Origin: JBCCGI01 sp039029355
GTDB taxonomy: Bacteria; Planctomycetota; UBA1135; GCA-002686595
Length of the DNA: 64,000 nucleotides
Reading direction: 5' to 3'
Assembly (NCBI GenBank): GCA_039029355.1
Contig: JBCCGI010000004.1
Span: 124,001-188,000, forward strand
The notes beneath the pieces are model-generated. The model was given only the letters and a program-made list of their open reading frames with translations. It had not been told where the DNA came from and ran no database searches. How positions within the stretch are numbered: position 1 is the first letter of the stretch; every line of letters begins with the position of its first letter. A program made the translations under genes and the position numbers. This document shows, piece by piece, positions 24,338-32,706 of the stretch.

Positions 24338-26197
24338 CTACTGCTCCAGGACCTCTTTCGCCTTCGAGATGATGTCCGTGGTCGTGAACGGACGCCCTTG
24401 AACTTTCGGATACGAGACGAACTCGTGCGAGGGGTACTCGCTACGCAGGATGCGCCAGAGCTGCCCCATGTTCATCTCGGGAACGAGGATGCGCTTGTAG
24501 CGCGCGAACATCTCGGGGAGCCCCTTGGGCAGCGGCCACACGTGCCGCAGGTGCACGTTGGCGACCGAAGCGCCGCCGGCGCGCAGACGCGTCGAGCCGC
24601 CGGTGATGGCGCCCATCGAGCTGCCCCAGCCGAGGATCAGGAGGTCACCGCTCTCGGGCCCCTCGACCTCGGGGGTCGGGATGGTCTCGCGCACGCCCTG
24701 GACCTTGTCCTGGCGCAGCTTGGTCATCAGCTCGTGGTTGTCGGGGTCGTAGCTGATGTTGCCGGAGATGTTCTCCTTCTCGAGGCCGCCGATGCGGTGC
24801 TCGAGGCCGGGCGTCCCCGGCTTGGCCCACGGACGCGCGAGCTTGCCGTTGCGCGAGTAGGGCATGAAGCCCTCGGCCTCGGTGTGGAACTCGACCGGGA
24901 AGGGCTGCAGGTCGTCCAGGTTCGGTAGGCACCACGGCTCGGAGCCGTTGGCGATGTAGTTGTCGCTGAGCAGCATGACCGGCGTCATGTACTGCACCGC
25001 GATACGGCAGGCTTCGATCGCACAGTCGAACGCGTCCGCGGGCGACGCGCACGCCACGACGGGCATCGGCGCCTCGCCGTTGCGGCCGAACACCGACTGC
25101 AGCAGGTCGGTCTGCTCGACCTTGGTCGGCATACCCGTCGACGGGCCGGCGCGCTGGATGTTGATGACGACGAGCGGAAGCTCGGTCGAGATGCCCAGGC
25201 CCATGGCCTCGGTCTTCAGCGCGACGCCCGGACCCGACGTGGTCGTGATGCCCAGGTGCCCGGTGAACGACGCGCCGAGGGCGGCGCAGATCGCGGCGAT
25301 CTCGTCCTCGGCCTGGAAGGTGATGACGCCGTGGTGCTTGTAGCCCGACAGCTGGTGCAGGATGTCCGACGCCGGCGTGATCGGGTACGAACCCAGGAAG
25401 AGCCTGAGGTTGGCGAGCTCAGCGCCCGCGACCAGCCCGATCGACAGGGCCTGGTTGCCCATGATGTTGCGATAGGTGCCCTTCGGCAGCACGTCGCACT
25501 TGGGCACCTCGTAGCGGCCCTGGAACATCTCCTGGATGTCCCCGGAGTTGAAGCCGGCGCGCAGCGCCTTCTGGTTGGCCTCCGCGATCTCGGGGCGCTT
25601 GGCGAACTTCGCGTTGAGCCAGTTGATGGTCGGGTCCAGCGGACGGCTGTACAGCCAGTACATGATCCCGAGCGCGAAGAAGTTCTTGCAGCGCTGCACC
25701 TCCTTCGAGGACAGCGGCGACCCTTCGAGCGCGCGCGCGACGCGATCGTTGATGTCGATCTCGATCACGCGGTAGCCGTCGACGGTTCCGTCCTCGAGCG
25801 GGTTCGCATCGAGCCGCGCCTTCTTCAGGTCGGTCGGACGGAAGTTGCCGGTGTTGGCGATGATCAGTCCGCCGGGCTTCAGGTCCTTGAGGTTGACCGC
25901 CAGCGCCGCCGGGTTCATCACCACCAGCACGTCGGGCGCGTCACCCGGCGTGTGGATGTCGGACGAGCTGAAGTGGATCTGGAAGCCCGAGACCCCGGGC
26001 CGCGTGCCCGCGGGCGCGCGGATCTCCGCCGGGAAGTCGGGCAGCGTCGCGAGATCGTTCCCGACCAAGGCGGAGGTGCTGGTGAACTGGTTGCCGGTGA
26101 TTTGCATGCCGTCGCCGGAGTCTCCGGCGAAGCGGATCACCACCCGCTCCTGCTGCTGCAGGGGCAGGTCGGCCCCGGGTTGCTCTGCGATGGTCAT
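24338..26197 (-). CDS. korA: 2-oxoacid:ferredoxin oxidoreductase, fused gamma-alpha subunit
   Basis: A 619-residue protein beginning at the ATG at 26197. Residues about 20-210 are the gamma domain (VVIRFAGDSGDGMQITGNQF), and the rest is the alpha (pyrimidine-binding) domain with 'GHLGITTTSGPGVALKTEAM', ELPLVVINIQRAGPSTGMPT and a C-terminal transketolase-like domain. This gamma-alpha fusion with a separate beta subunit is the standard two-gene arrangement of bacterial KorAB. It heads the operon korA-korB-pterin dehydratase. Confidence 0.93.
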   Translation of the reverse strand: MTIAEQPGADLPLQQQERVVIRFAGDSGDGMQITGNQFTSTSALVGNDLATLPDFPAEIRAPAGTRPGVSGFQIHFSSSDIHTPGDAPDVLVVMNPAALAVNLKDLKPGGLIIANTGNFRPTDLKKARLDANPLEDGTVDGYRVIEIDINDRVARALEGSPLSSKEVQRCKNFFALGIMYWLYSRPLDPTINWLNAKFAKRPEIAEANQKALRAGFNSGDIQEMFQGRYEVPKCDVLPKGTYRNIMGNQALSIGLVAGAELANLRLFLGSYPITPASDILHQLSGYKHHGVITFQAEDEIAAICAALGASFTGHLGITTTSGPGVALKTEAMGLGISTELPLVVINIQRAGPSTGMPTKVEQTDLLQSVFGRNGEAPMPVVACASPADAFDCAIEACRIAVQYMTPVMLLSDNYIANGSEPWCLPNLDDLQPFPVEFHTEAEGFMPYSRNGKLARPWAKPGTPGLEHRIGGLEKENISGNISYDPDNHELMTKLRQDKVQGVRETIPTPEVEGPESGDLLILGWGSSMGAITGGSTRLRAGGASVANVHLRHVWPLPKGLPEMFARYKRILVPEMNMGQLWRILRSEYPSHEFVSYPKVQGRPFTTTDIISKAKEVLEQ

Positions 26198-26503
26198 GGT
26201 GGCTGTCGAGGTGCTCCTCCTGCTGGGGAGAGGAGCGTTCTTAGGGAGGGTGGTGGGGATGGCTGGACTCTTGAAGGAGCCCAAGAGACGCCGCGCGTCG
26301 GCCCTGTTTAGGCCCATACGGCGGAATTTTGACCGATTATTCTGCCACGGGGTCGCTGCCTGCGCACCCACTCCTCGACGAAGTCTGGTTCGGGTTTCTC
26401 GGCCCCTCGGAAATCGGGCCGGCCGGGCGGCGTAAGCCGCGCCGGCTCCTTCTCCATCCCCGCCAGGCGCTCTGCGCAGCGGGCCGCCCTCCGGACGGCA
26501 TCT
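26198..26503. other. Divergent intergenic region, 306 bp
   Basis: The region separates korA (minus strand) from the DUF4097 gene (plus strand) and must hold both promoters. It has one AT-richer core near 26325-26345 (GGAATTTTGACCGATTATTC), the likeliest promoter site, but no convincing pair of -35 and -10 boxes could be assigned on either strand. No coding frame or RNA gene was seen. Confidence 0.5.
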
Positions 26504-27805
26504 ATGAGTTTTCGACGCGCACTCCCCCTCTCTTTAGCAGCGGGCTCGCTCGGCCTCGCGGGCTGCATCTTCTCCTCGGATCGGGAGGGCTTCTCGATCG
26601 AGATCGGCGCGAACGCCTGGAACCTGCGGCACCACGCCTCCGAGGAACGCACCTTCGCCCTGGACCTGGCCGAGGGCGACGTGCTGGTGATGGCGGAGAT
26701 CCAGGGCGACGTCACCGTGCGCGCGGCGAGCGGGCACACGCCCGAGCTGGTGGCGCTCCTGGAGGCCGACGGGCGGACCACCGAGGAGGCCGACGAGGCC
26801 CTCCGGAGAACCGAGGTGCGCATCGAGCGCCACGGGAACGAGGTCCACGTCCGCGTCGTGCAGCCGGTCCAGAAGATCGAGCTCGACCAGGGCGTCACCC
26901 TGCACCTGTCGCCCCAGAGCGACCTCTCGGCGACCGTCCCGCCCGGCATCGAGGTGCGGGTGGGGAGCACCTCGGGCGACATCGACCTGACAGGGCCGTT
27001 AGGTTCAACGCAGGCCGAGACCGCCTACGGCAACGTCTCGGTGACGCGGGTGAAGGGCAACCTGCTCGCCCGCAGCGGCTCGGGAGACGTCGAGATCCAC
27101 AGCACCCAGGAGGGCGACGTCACCGCCGAGACCAACTTCGGCGACGTGTCGCTGGAGTCGGTCCGCGGCGGCCGCGTGCTGGTCATCAGCAGCTCGGGCG
27201 ACCTCGACCTGCGCGACGTGATCGGGGCATCGATCGAGGCGCGCTCGTCGTACGGGGGCATCGACCTCGCGGCGATCTCCGGCAACGTCTCGGCCGACAC
27301 GGCCTCGGGCGACGTGGAGCTGGAGGACGCCCGGGACGGCGTGCACGAGCTGCACTCGGGCTTCGGCCGCATCCAGGTCGAGCGCGCCTCGGGGACCCTG
27401 CACGCCACCAGCGAGAGCGGCGACATCGCGTTCGAGGAGTGCCGCGGCGAGGTGACCGCGACCAGCGGCTTCGGCAGCGTCGAGATCCAGGGCGTGCTGA
27501 GCCGCGTCCTGGCGGAGAGCGGCTCGGGCGACGTCACGATCAACGCGTACGGCGGCAGCGCCCCGGCCTCGGACTGGAGGATCGTCTCGCGCTTCGGGAG
27601 CGTCGAGCTGAGCCTCCCGAACGGGTTCGGCTGCGACATCGACGCGCGGACGGACTTCGGCGAGGTCGAGTGCGACCTGCCGCTCTTCGACCGCGTGGTC
27701 GAGGAGGACGGGGCGATCCTCTCCGGGCGGCTGGGCGATGGCGGCCCGCGGGTCGAGCTCCATACCTCGAGCGGCGACGTCGACATCCAGCGGCAGGACA
27801 GCTAG
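26504..27805 (+). CDS. DUF4097-type beta-solenoid lipoprotein with alternating SGD / [FY]G rungs
   Basis: A 433-residue lipoprotein; the signal peptide ends in the lipobox LAGC (Cys21). From about residue 145 to the end the sequence is a regular beta-solenoid of the DUF4097/head-GIN adhesin type. Each rung of about 20 residues starts with a short turn that alternates between SGD and FG/YG: TSGDIDL, AYGNVSV, GSGDVEI, NFGDVSL, SSGDLDL, SYGGIDL, ASGDVEL, GFGRIQV, ESGDIAF, GFGSVEI, GSGDVTI, RFGSVEL, DFGEVEC, SSGDVDI. A non-repetitive N-terminal domain (about 25-140) precedes it. It is probably anchored in the envelope; the family has no established enzymatic function. Confidence 0.85.
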   Translation: MSFRRALPLSLAAGSLGLAGCIFSSDREGFSIEIGANAWNLRHHASEERTFALDLAEGDVLVMAEIQGDVTVRAASGHTPELVALLEADGRTTEEADEALRRTEVRIERHGNEVHVRVVQPVQKIELDQGVTLHLSPQSDLSATVPPGIEVRVGSTSGDIDLTGPLGSTQAETAYGNVSVTRVKGNLLARSGSGDVEIHSTQEGDVTAETNFGDVSLESVRGGRVLVISSSGDLDLRDVIGASIEARSSYGGIDLAAISGNVSADTASGDVELEDARDGVHELHSGFGRIQVERASGTLHATSESGDIAFEECRGEVTATSGFGSVEIQGVLSRVLAESGSGDVTINAYGGSAPASDWRIVSRFGSVELSLPNGFGCDIDARTDFGEVECDLPLFDRVVEEDGAILSGRLGDGGPRVELHTSSGDVDIQRQDS

Positions 27806-27926
27806 GCGGCCCGCAGTCGGCCCCGAGAGGGCCGCAGGAGGGCCTCCCGGGCCGGCTCGGCCGATCCGCGCCTGAGGCCGGAAGCCGCTCCCGCCGGCGC
27901 GGGGCGCGCGGTAGCATCTCTGCCCC

Positions 27927-28469
27927 ATGGCGCTCGTTGCACTCGTCCTCTCGGCCCTCGCCTTCGTCCTGGCCCTCTCCGCCCGCGCGCGGGCGGGCGG
28001 TTTCGAGCAGCGCATCGAAGACGCCGAGCGCGACGCCAAGCGGCGCACCGAGAACGCCGTCGAGGCGCTGGAGCGCGAAGCCGAGACCAACCGGCGGCTG
28101 ATCGCCGAGCTTGCCGCGGGGCGCTCGCTGACGGCCGACATGATCGCCGAGGGACGCCTCTGGCGCGACGTCGACGGCGCCGAGGTCCAGCGCCTGGTCG
28201 ATGGCGGCGGAGCCCGCGTCCTGGACGTGCGCACCGCGCAGGAGGTCGCGGGCGGCAAGCTGCCCGGCGCGCTCCACATCCCGATCGAAGAGCTCGAGGA
28301 GCGCCGCTCGGAGCTCCCGCGCGACGCGACCCCGCTGGTCATCTACTGCGCCGCCGGAGGCCGCTCGGCCGCGGCTTGCGAGTTCCTCTCGTCGGAGGGC
28401 TGGCCGGCGCTGCTCAACCTCGAGGGCGGAATCGGCGCCTGGCCCGGCCCCCTCGAGCGTCCCTCCTGA
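27927..28469 (+). CDS. Membrane-anchored rhodanese-domain protein
   Basis: A 180-residue protein with an N-terminal membrane helix (about 2-22), a charged coiled-coil (about 25-70) and a rhodanese domain from about 82. The domain has VLDVRTAQEVAGGKLPGALH and the active-site loop VIYCAAGGRSAAA with catalytic Cys141. Single-domain rhodaneses carry sulfane sulfur from donors such as thiosulfate; anchoring to the membrane suggests a local redox or sulfur-transfer role. It is followed by the CysQ-like gene 21 bp later on the same strand, so a link with sulfur metabolism is plausible but not shown. Confidence 0.85.
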   Translation: MALVALVLSALAFVLALSARARAGGFEQRIEDAERDAKRRTENAVEALEREAETNRRLIAELAAGRSLTADMIAEGRLWRDVDGAEVQRLVDGGGARVLDVRTAQEVAGGKLPGALHIPIEELEERRSELPRDATPLVIYCAAGGRSAAACEFLSSEGWPALLNLEGGIGAWPGPLERPS

Positions 28470-28490
28470 TCCCCCCTACGCCCCACGCCC

Positions 28491-29312
28491 ATGGCCACCC
28501 TGACCGACGCTGAGATCGAGCGCGACCTCGCCTTTGCCATCGAAACCGCCCGCGACGCGGGCGACCGCATCAAGCGGCTGCGCGCCAGCGGCCGCTGGGA
28601 GGAGCCGAAGCTGATCGGCGACATCGGCGACCAGGCGGCGGACGGCTACCTGCAGGGCATCATCCGCGGGCGCTACCCCGACGACGGGCTCTTGAGCGAG
28701 GAGACCGCCGACTCCGCCGAACGCCTGTCGCGCGACCGCGCGTGGATCGTCGACCCGCTCGACGGCACCAAGGAGTTCGGCGCCGGGCGCGACGACTGGG
28801 CCGTGCACGTCGCGCTGACCGTGGGCGGACGGTGCGCGCTCGGCGCGGTCGCGCTTCCGTCGCTGGGACAGGTGCTGTGGGGCGTCACGGTCGAGGGCCG
28901 CGAGAGCGCCGGCATGGACGGCGAGGGCAACCCGGCCCGCGGCGACAGCCCGTCGCCCGCGACCCCGCGCATCGCCGTCAGCCGCAGCCACACCCCGCCG
29001 TGGGTCGAGTCGTTCGCCGACAAGCTGGGCGGCGCCGAGCTGCGGCCGTGGGGCAGCGCGGGGTTCAAGGTGTCGCGGCTGCTCGTCGGCGAGGCGGACC
29101 TCTACGTCCACAAGGTCGGGCTGAAGGAGTGGGACACCTGCGCTCCCGAGACCGTCGCTCGCGCCCTCGGCTGGCACGTGTGCAAGCTGCGCGGCGAGGA
29201 GCACGCCTACAACCAGGCGAACCCGAAGAACCACGAGCTGGTGATCTGCCGCCCTGCGGAGCGTGAGCGCGTGCTCGCGGCGATCGAGGCCTCGGGCGCG
29301 CTCGCGGACTGA
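28491..29312 (+). CDS. cysQ: 3'(2'),5'-bisphosphate nucleotidase / inositol-monophosphatase family (CysQ-like)
   Basis: A 273-residue Mg-dependent phosphatase. The metal-binding set is visible as LSEE (68-71) and WIVDPLDGTKEF (86-97, Asp88 and Asp91), followed by 'DTCAPETVARALGWHV' near the C-terminus, where the last metal-binding Asp is expected. The DPLDGTKEF wording, with Lys-Glu-Phe after the motif, is typical of CysQ/PAP phosphatases rather than plain inositol monophosphatases. CysQ removes 3'-phosphoadenosine-5'-phosphate, the product left after PAPS is used, which fits the sat and cysC genes about 10 kb downstream. An inositol or sugar phosphate substrate cannot be excluded. Confidence 0.8.
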   Translation: MATLTDAEIERDLAFAIETARDAGDRIKRLRASGRWEEPKLIGDIGDQAADGYLQGIIRGRYPDDGLLSEETADSAERLSRDRAWIVDPLDGTKEFGAGRDDWAVHVALTVGGRCALGAVALPSLGQVLWGVTVEGRESAGMDGEGNPARGDSPSPATPRIAVSRSHTPPWVESFADKLGGAELRPWGSAGFKVSRLLVGEADLYVHKVGLKEWDTCAPETVARALGWHVCKLRGEEHAYNQANPKNHELVICRPAERERVLAAIEASGALAD

Positions 29313-29442
29313 ACACCGACCGGCGGCGCAGCCGCGCCATGTAAGAGACCCCTTACAGAGTAGAGGGCGGGATGGGGCGACTATCCCAGCGCACGGAAAG
29401 CGCAACCCCAAAGATCGAATTCGCATTCGGCCAGAAGCCCCA

Positions 29443-29470
29443 TTGACGGATCGGACAGGTCACCTAGCCT
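29443..29470 (+). promoter_or_regulatory. Possible promoter of the secreted repeat protein gene
   Basis: TTGACG (29443-29448) and TAGCCT (29465-29470) are separated by 16 bp in a less GC-rich stretch 79 bp upstream of the GTG start. The -35 box fits the sigma-70 consensus well, the -10 box only partly. Confidence 0.3.
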
Positions 29471-29548
29471 GGTGGGTGGGGACGCCGAATGGCTCCTCAA
29501 TCCTGCAATCGATTGTCAACACGTACGAGGATTACCTAGGAGGTCCAT

Positions 29549-30418
29549 GTGACTGGCACTTGGAAACGGATGGTGGCTCCCGGAGCCATGACTGCGCTCG
29601 CGGCTACGGCGCTCTACTCGTCTGGAATCGCCTTCCAGAACGGCCAGGGCGGCAACAGCCATATGAGCGTCGGGGCGACCCCGACGCAGCAGGCGACGCC
29701 GACGAAGGGCGTCGACGTCGGCGGTGGCGTCCCGCACCGCCTGTACGGGATCAACCCCGCCTCGGGCAACGTCTACTTCATTGACGAGGGCGCTGGCACG
29801 TCGACCCAGGTACAGACCACGACGACGCGCATCAGCGGCATGTCGAAGCTTCCCGGCACCCGCACGTACTACCTCAGCGGTGGTATGACCGACGGCGGCA
29901 ACATCTACATCGCCAACCCCGGCTCTGCGCTCCTGGTCGGCAACTCCGGCCTCGGCGCGGTCTCGGGCCTCGCCTTCGACCCGGCCGACAGCCGCCTGTA
30001 CGGCACCTACACCGCGTCGGTGCTCTCGGACGGTCTCTGCGAGATCAACCCGACGAACGGCACGGGCACCCCGATCGGCTTCATGGGCATCGGCGGCATG
30101 GACTCGCTCGCCATCGATCCGACCAGCGGCACGATGTACGGCTCGACGGGCTTCTTCTACGACGGCAGCCCGGGCGACGTCATCACCATCAACAAGGTGA
30201 CGGGCGCCGCGACCGACGGCGGTCAGGACATGAACCCGCAGCCCCCGTCGACCGTGGCCGGCATGGCCTTCGCGGGCGACGGCTCGGGCTACGTCTCGAT
30301 CGGTGCCGGCAACGGCAGCGTCTACAGCTGGGACACCGGCAGCAACTCGATCTCGTCGATCGTCGACAACGCTACCTTCAGCAACGGCTCGATGAGCGAC
30401 ATCGACGTCGCTCGCTAG
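29549..30418 (+). CDS. Secreted beta-propeller-like protein, function unknown
   Basis: A 289-residue exported protein. It starts with GTG at 29549, five bases after a perfect AGGAGG ribosome-binding site, and overlaps an ATG-TGA minimal frame (ATGTGA at 29547). The N-terminus (KRMVAPGAMTALAATALYSS) is a signal peptide. The mature part has repeated blade-like units, each with a pattern such as LYGINPASGNVYFID, LAFDPADSRLYGTY, LAIDPTSGTMYGST and MAFAGDGSGYVSIG, which suggests a beta-propeller. There are no catalytic residues to name. It has its own promoter-like sequence and a strong intrinsic terminator, so it is an independent and probably well-expressed unit. Codon use is more balanced than that of its neighbours. 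Confidence 0.75.
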   Translation: MTGTWKRMVAPGAMTALAATALYSSGIAFQNGQGGNSHMSVGATPTQQATPTKGVDVGGGVPHRLYGINPASGNVYFIDEGAGTSTQVQTTTTRISGMSKLPGTRTYYLSGGMTDGGNIYIANPGSALLVGNSGLGAVSGLAFDPADSRLYGTYTASVLSDGLCEINPTNGTGTPIGFMGIGGMDSLAIDPTSGTMYGSTGFFYDGSPGDVITINKVTGAATDGGQDMNPQPPSTVAGMAFAGDGSGYVSIGAGNGSVYSWDTGSNSISSIVDNATFSNGSMSDIDVAR

Positions 30419-30444
30419 AGGACGTCTAGGGTCATTCGGATTCG

Positions 30445-30481
30445 CCGCGGCGGGCGCCCTGTGCGCTCGCCGCGGTTTTTT
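30445..30481 (+). terminator. Strong rho-independent terminator
   Basis: CCGCGGCG(G)GCGC pairs with GCGC(T)CGCCGCGG, 13 bp including one G-U pair, around the loop CCTGT, followed immediately by six T residues. It sits 26 bp after the stop of the secreted propeller gene and is the clearest intrinsic terminator in the window. Confidence 0.9.
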
Positions 30482-30626
30482 CGTGCCCGCACGCGGTGGT
30501 GGGCGCCTTGCGCGGACGCGGCGCGGTTCTGTGGCGATTTGGGCTCGTGTACCCGAGCGATGCTGTCGATGAGCTCTCTCCATCCGCACACTGGGGCCCG
30601 GCCCCAGGACACTCCTGAGAGAGACG

Positions 30627-30851
30627 ATGAGCACCAACGATCGCGACGTCGAGAAGAGCTACACCAACGCCGAGTTCGCCGCCAAGCTGCGCCGCCTGGC
30701 GGACTGTGTCGAGAGCGGCGAGAACTTCGAGATCCAGGTCGCCGGCGAGCGCATCTACGTGCCCGATCGCGCGGTGTTCACCATCGAGCACGAGCGCGAG
30801 GACGGGAGCGAAGAGCTGGAGTTTCAGGTCCGCTGGACCCCGCAGGGCTGA
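30627..30851 (+). CDS. Amphi-Trp domain protein, small
   Basis: A 74-residue cytoplasmic protein with ATG at 30627 preceded by a GAGAGAG purine stretch. The order YTNAEFAAKLRRLADCVESG-FEIQVAGERIYVPDRAVFTIEHER...EELEFQVRW matches the amphi-Trp domain family, which has an N-terminal helix, an 'I.V.G....VP' strand pair and a terminal E.E.E.Q..W strand. The function of this family is unknown; it occurs widely in archaea and scattered bacteria. It follows the terminator of the propeller gene and so has its own promoter. The next gene is convergent. Confidence 0.75.
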   Translation: MSTNDRDVEKSYTNAEFAAKLRRLADCVESGENFEIQVAGERIYVPDRAVFTIEHEREDGSEELEFQVRWTPQG

Positions 30852-31019
30852 GCCCTCGCGCGGGAGAGCCGGCCGCCGGCGCGGGCGGGCCTCAGCCGTC
30901 CTGGGCGCCGGGCCGGCCGGGCTTGCAGCCGAAGAGGCGCCGGGCGCGCTGCGCGACGGCAAGAAGCCCGCGCAGCGGGATCGGAACGGCGCGTGCGTCG
31001 GCTCGTGTAGGGGTGCGGA

Positions 31020-31574
31020 CTAGAGCCGCTCGAGCTCCGACATCCCTGCCTGCAGCTCGCTCGCCACGCCGTCGCCCACGCGCTCGCAAAGCGCGTCGAT
31101 CAGCAGCCGATCCATCTGCAGCGTGCGCTCGCGGCCGCCGGTGAAGCGGCTCCAGACGTCGTCCTGATCGTCGTTCTGGGTCAGCTCGGCGAGGAGGCTG
31201 CGCAGGTTGTGCAGCTTGTCGGCGGCCTTGACGACGCAGGCCTCGGGAGAGAGCCCGGGGATCGAGTCGACCGCGTGCTGCTTGCGCTCCTCCCAGGTGC
31301 AGCTCTTGTCCTCGGACAGCTCGTCGACGACCGAGGCGACCTTGGCGCCGAACAGCTGCTCCAGGCGCGCCACGGTCCAGCCGTCGCAGTCCTCGACGAC
31401 GTCGTGCAGGATCGCCGCCTGGATCTCGACGTCGCCGTAGCCCCAGCGGGCGACGAGCAGCGCCACGTGCATCGGGTGAATGATGTACGGGGCGCCGGTC
31501 GGTCCCTTGCGCGTCTGGCCCGCGTGGGCGGCCTCGGCCACCCGGAGGGCGTCCTCGACGCCGGGAGAGAACAT
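31020..31574 (-). CDS. HD-domain hydrolase, MESH1/SpoT-hydrolase-like
   Basis: A 184-residue single-domain protein. The motifs HAGQTRKGPTGAPYIIHPM, AAILHDVVEDCDG and VVKAADKLHNLRSL form the metal-binding HD set of the ppGpp hydrolase half of RelA/SpoT and of the stand-alone MESH1-like hydrolases. There is no synthetase, TGS or ACT domain. It would hydrolyse (p)ppGpp or a related 3'-phosphorylated nucleotide in the cytoplasm; MESH1 of animals is reported to act on NADPH. Its ATG overlaps the TGA of the upstream membrane-protein gene (ATGA), placing it last in the phosphodiesterase-RHH operon. Confidence 0.85.
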   Translation of the reverse strand: MFSPGVEDALRVAEAAHAGQTRKGPTGAPYIIHPMHVALLVARWGYGDVEIQAAILHDVVEDCDGWTVARLEQLFGAKVASVVDELSEDKSCTWEERKQHAVDSIPGLSPEACVVKAADKLHNLRSLLAELTQNDDQDDVWSRFTGGRERTLQMDRLLIDALCERVGDGVASELQAGMSELERL

Positions 31575-32431
31575 CAGATCTGAATTCCGAGCGGCTTCAG
31601 GATCAGCGCGCCAAAGGCCATCGACGCCACGAGGAACACCAAGATGATGCCGAACGGCCCGTCCGGGAGCAGCTTGAGATCACGCTCGGGGTAGACGAAC
31701 GCGACGCGCTCCAGCGGGCTGTCGTCGCCGAACATGTCCTCGGCCGGCCACAGCCAGGCGGACCAGAAGCTGGCCACCCGCTCGGGCTGCATGACGCGCG
31801 AGCCCTCCTCGCCGGTGACGATGCGCTTGTACGAGCGCACGCCATCCGCGAACTCGAACTCGATCTCCCACTCGCCTTCCTGGATGGCGATCACCTCCTG
31901 GAAGGCCACGCCGTCGCTGGCGTTCATCACGGGCGGTGAGATCGCCTTGAGCCCGGTGGGGAGGTGGATCTTCATCCCCGCCACGTCGGCCTCACGGCCC
32001 TTGGTGAGCTGGACCTCGAGCATCGTGCCCTCGCCGGGCAGCATCGCCACGGCGGGGTCCTGCACCGGGATCGGATCGAAGCCGTAGCGCACCACGAGCT
32101 GGGCTAGGACCAGCACGAACGGCGCCATCAGCGGCAGGATCGGGAGGAAGTTGAGGCTCAGGTAGGCGAAGTTGCGGGCGACGATCTTCACCACCGATCC
32201 GCCGACCACCAGGAGGTCGTCCTGGTAGATGCGGATGGCGATCATGTCGCCCTTGATCTTGTCCTTCACCCCCTTGATGCCCTTCTGCCAGCTGATCTGC
32301 TTGAAGACCAGGAGGGCGAGGATTCCGAACAGGCCGCTGATCAGGATCAACGCGAGCTCCGTCCCGAGGAGCTCCAGCGGGGTGAGCAGTACGTCGAAGA
32401 CCTTGGTCGTCAGGCGATTGATCGCGTCCAT
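31574..32431 (-). CDS. Membrane protein of unknown function
   Basis: A 285-residue protein with a hydrophobic segment at about 22-43, a basic stretch (KQISWQKGIKGVKDKIKGDM), a second hydrophobic region at about 90-115, a soluble beta-rich domain at about 130-255 and a C-terminal helix (about 262-280). The membrane helix, basic loop, hydrophobic pair order recalls the YidC/Oxa1 superfamily (DUF106/EMC3 branch), but the match is weak and no conserved catalytic residue was recognised. It sits between the RHH gene (37 bp upstream) and the HD hydrolase, overlapping the latter by 3 bp, so it belongs to the phosphodiesterase operon. Confidence 0.65.
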   Translation of the reverse strand: MDAINRLTTKVFDVLLTPLELLGTELALILISGLFGILALLVFKQISWQKGIKGVKDKIKGDMIAIRIYQDDLLVVGGSVVKIVARNFAYLSLNFLPILPLMAPFVLVLAQLVVRYGFDPIPVQDPAVAMLPGEGTMLEVQLTKGREADVAGMKIHLPTGLKAISPPVMNASDGVAFQEVIAIQEGEWEIEFEFADGVRSYKRIVTGEEGSRVMQPERVASFWSAWLWPAEDMFGDDSPLERVAFVYPERDLKLLPDGPFGIILVFLVASMAFGALILKPLGIQI

Positions 32432-32468
32432 CGGGCCGGCTCGTTAGGGCGCGTAGGGGCCGCGCGGC

Positions 32469-32666
32469 TTAGCTGATGTAACCGAGGCCGCGGAGCTTCT
32501 CGGTGATGTCCTCGTCCGAGTCGCCCTCTTCGAAGTTGGCGAGCTCGCGTTCGATGATGTGGATCACGAACTCCTCGTGGGACGCATAGCCGGCCACCTC
32601 GGCCACGCGCTTGATGCGGTCGAGGAGGTCTTTCTCAAGCTTGATCTTGTTGCCGCCGCCGAACAT
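32469..32666 (-). CDS. Small ribbon-helix-helix-like protein with LGY tail
   Basis: A 65-residue protein. IKLEKDLLDRIKRVAEVAGY-SHEEFVIHIIEREL has the strand-helix-helix pattern of CopG/Arc-type DNA-binding proteins. An acidic linker follows and the chain ends ITEKLRGLGYIS. A second protein of the same build is encoded at 41386-41598. It lies between two phosphodiesterase-like genes upstream and a membrane-protein gene downstream on the same strand, and could regulate this operon. A non-regulatory role through the shared LGY tail is also possible. Confidence 0.7.
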   Translation of the reverse strand: MFGGGNKIKLEKDLLDRIKRVAEVAGYASHEEFVIHIIERELANFEEGDSDEDITEKLRGLGYIS

Positions 32667-32706
32667 TGGGTTCTCCTGGGGGGGTCTGTCGGTTCGTTCT
32701 GAAGGG

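Noticed and set aside
26320..26350. Sigma-54 promoter in the korA/DUF4097 intergenic region
   Set aside because: TGGCAG is present on the minus strand, but the downstream GC element at the required spacing is missing.
29341..29356. Inverted repeat GTAAGAGACCCCTTAC after the CysQ-like gene as a terminator
   Set aside because: The stem is only 5 bp and no T-run follows; it could equally be a chance repeat.
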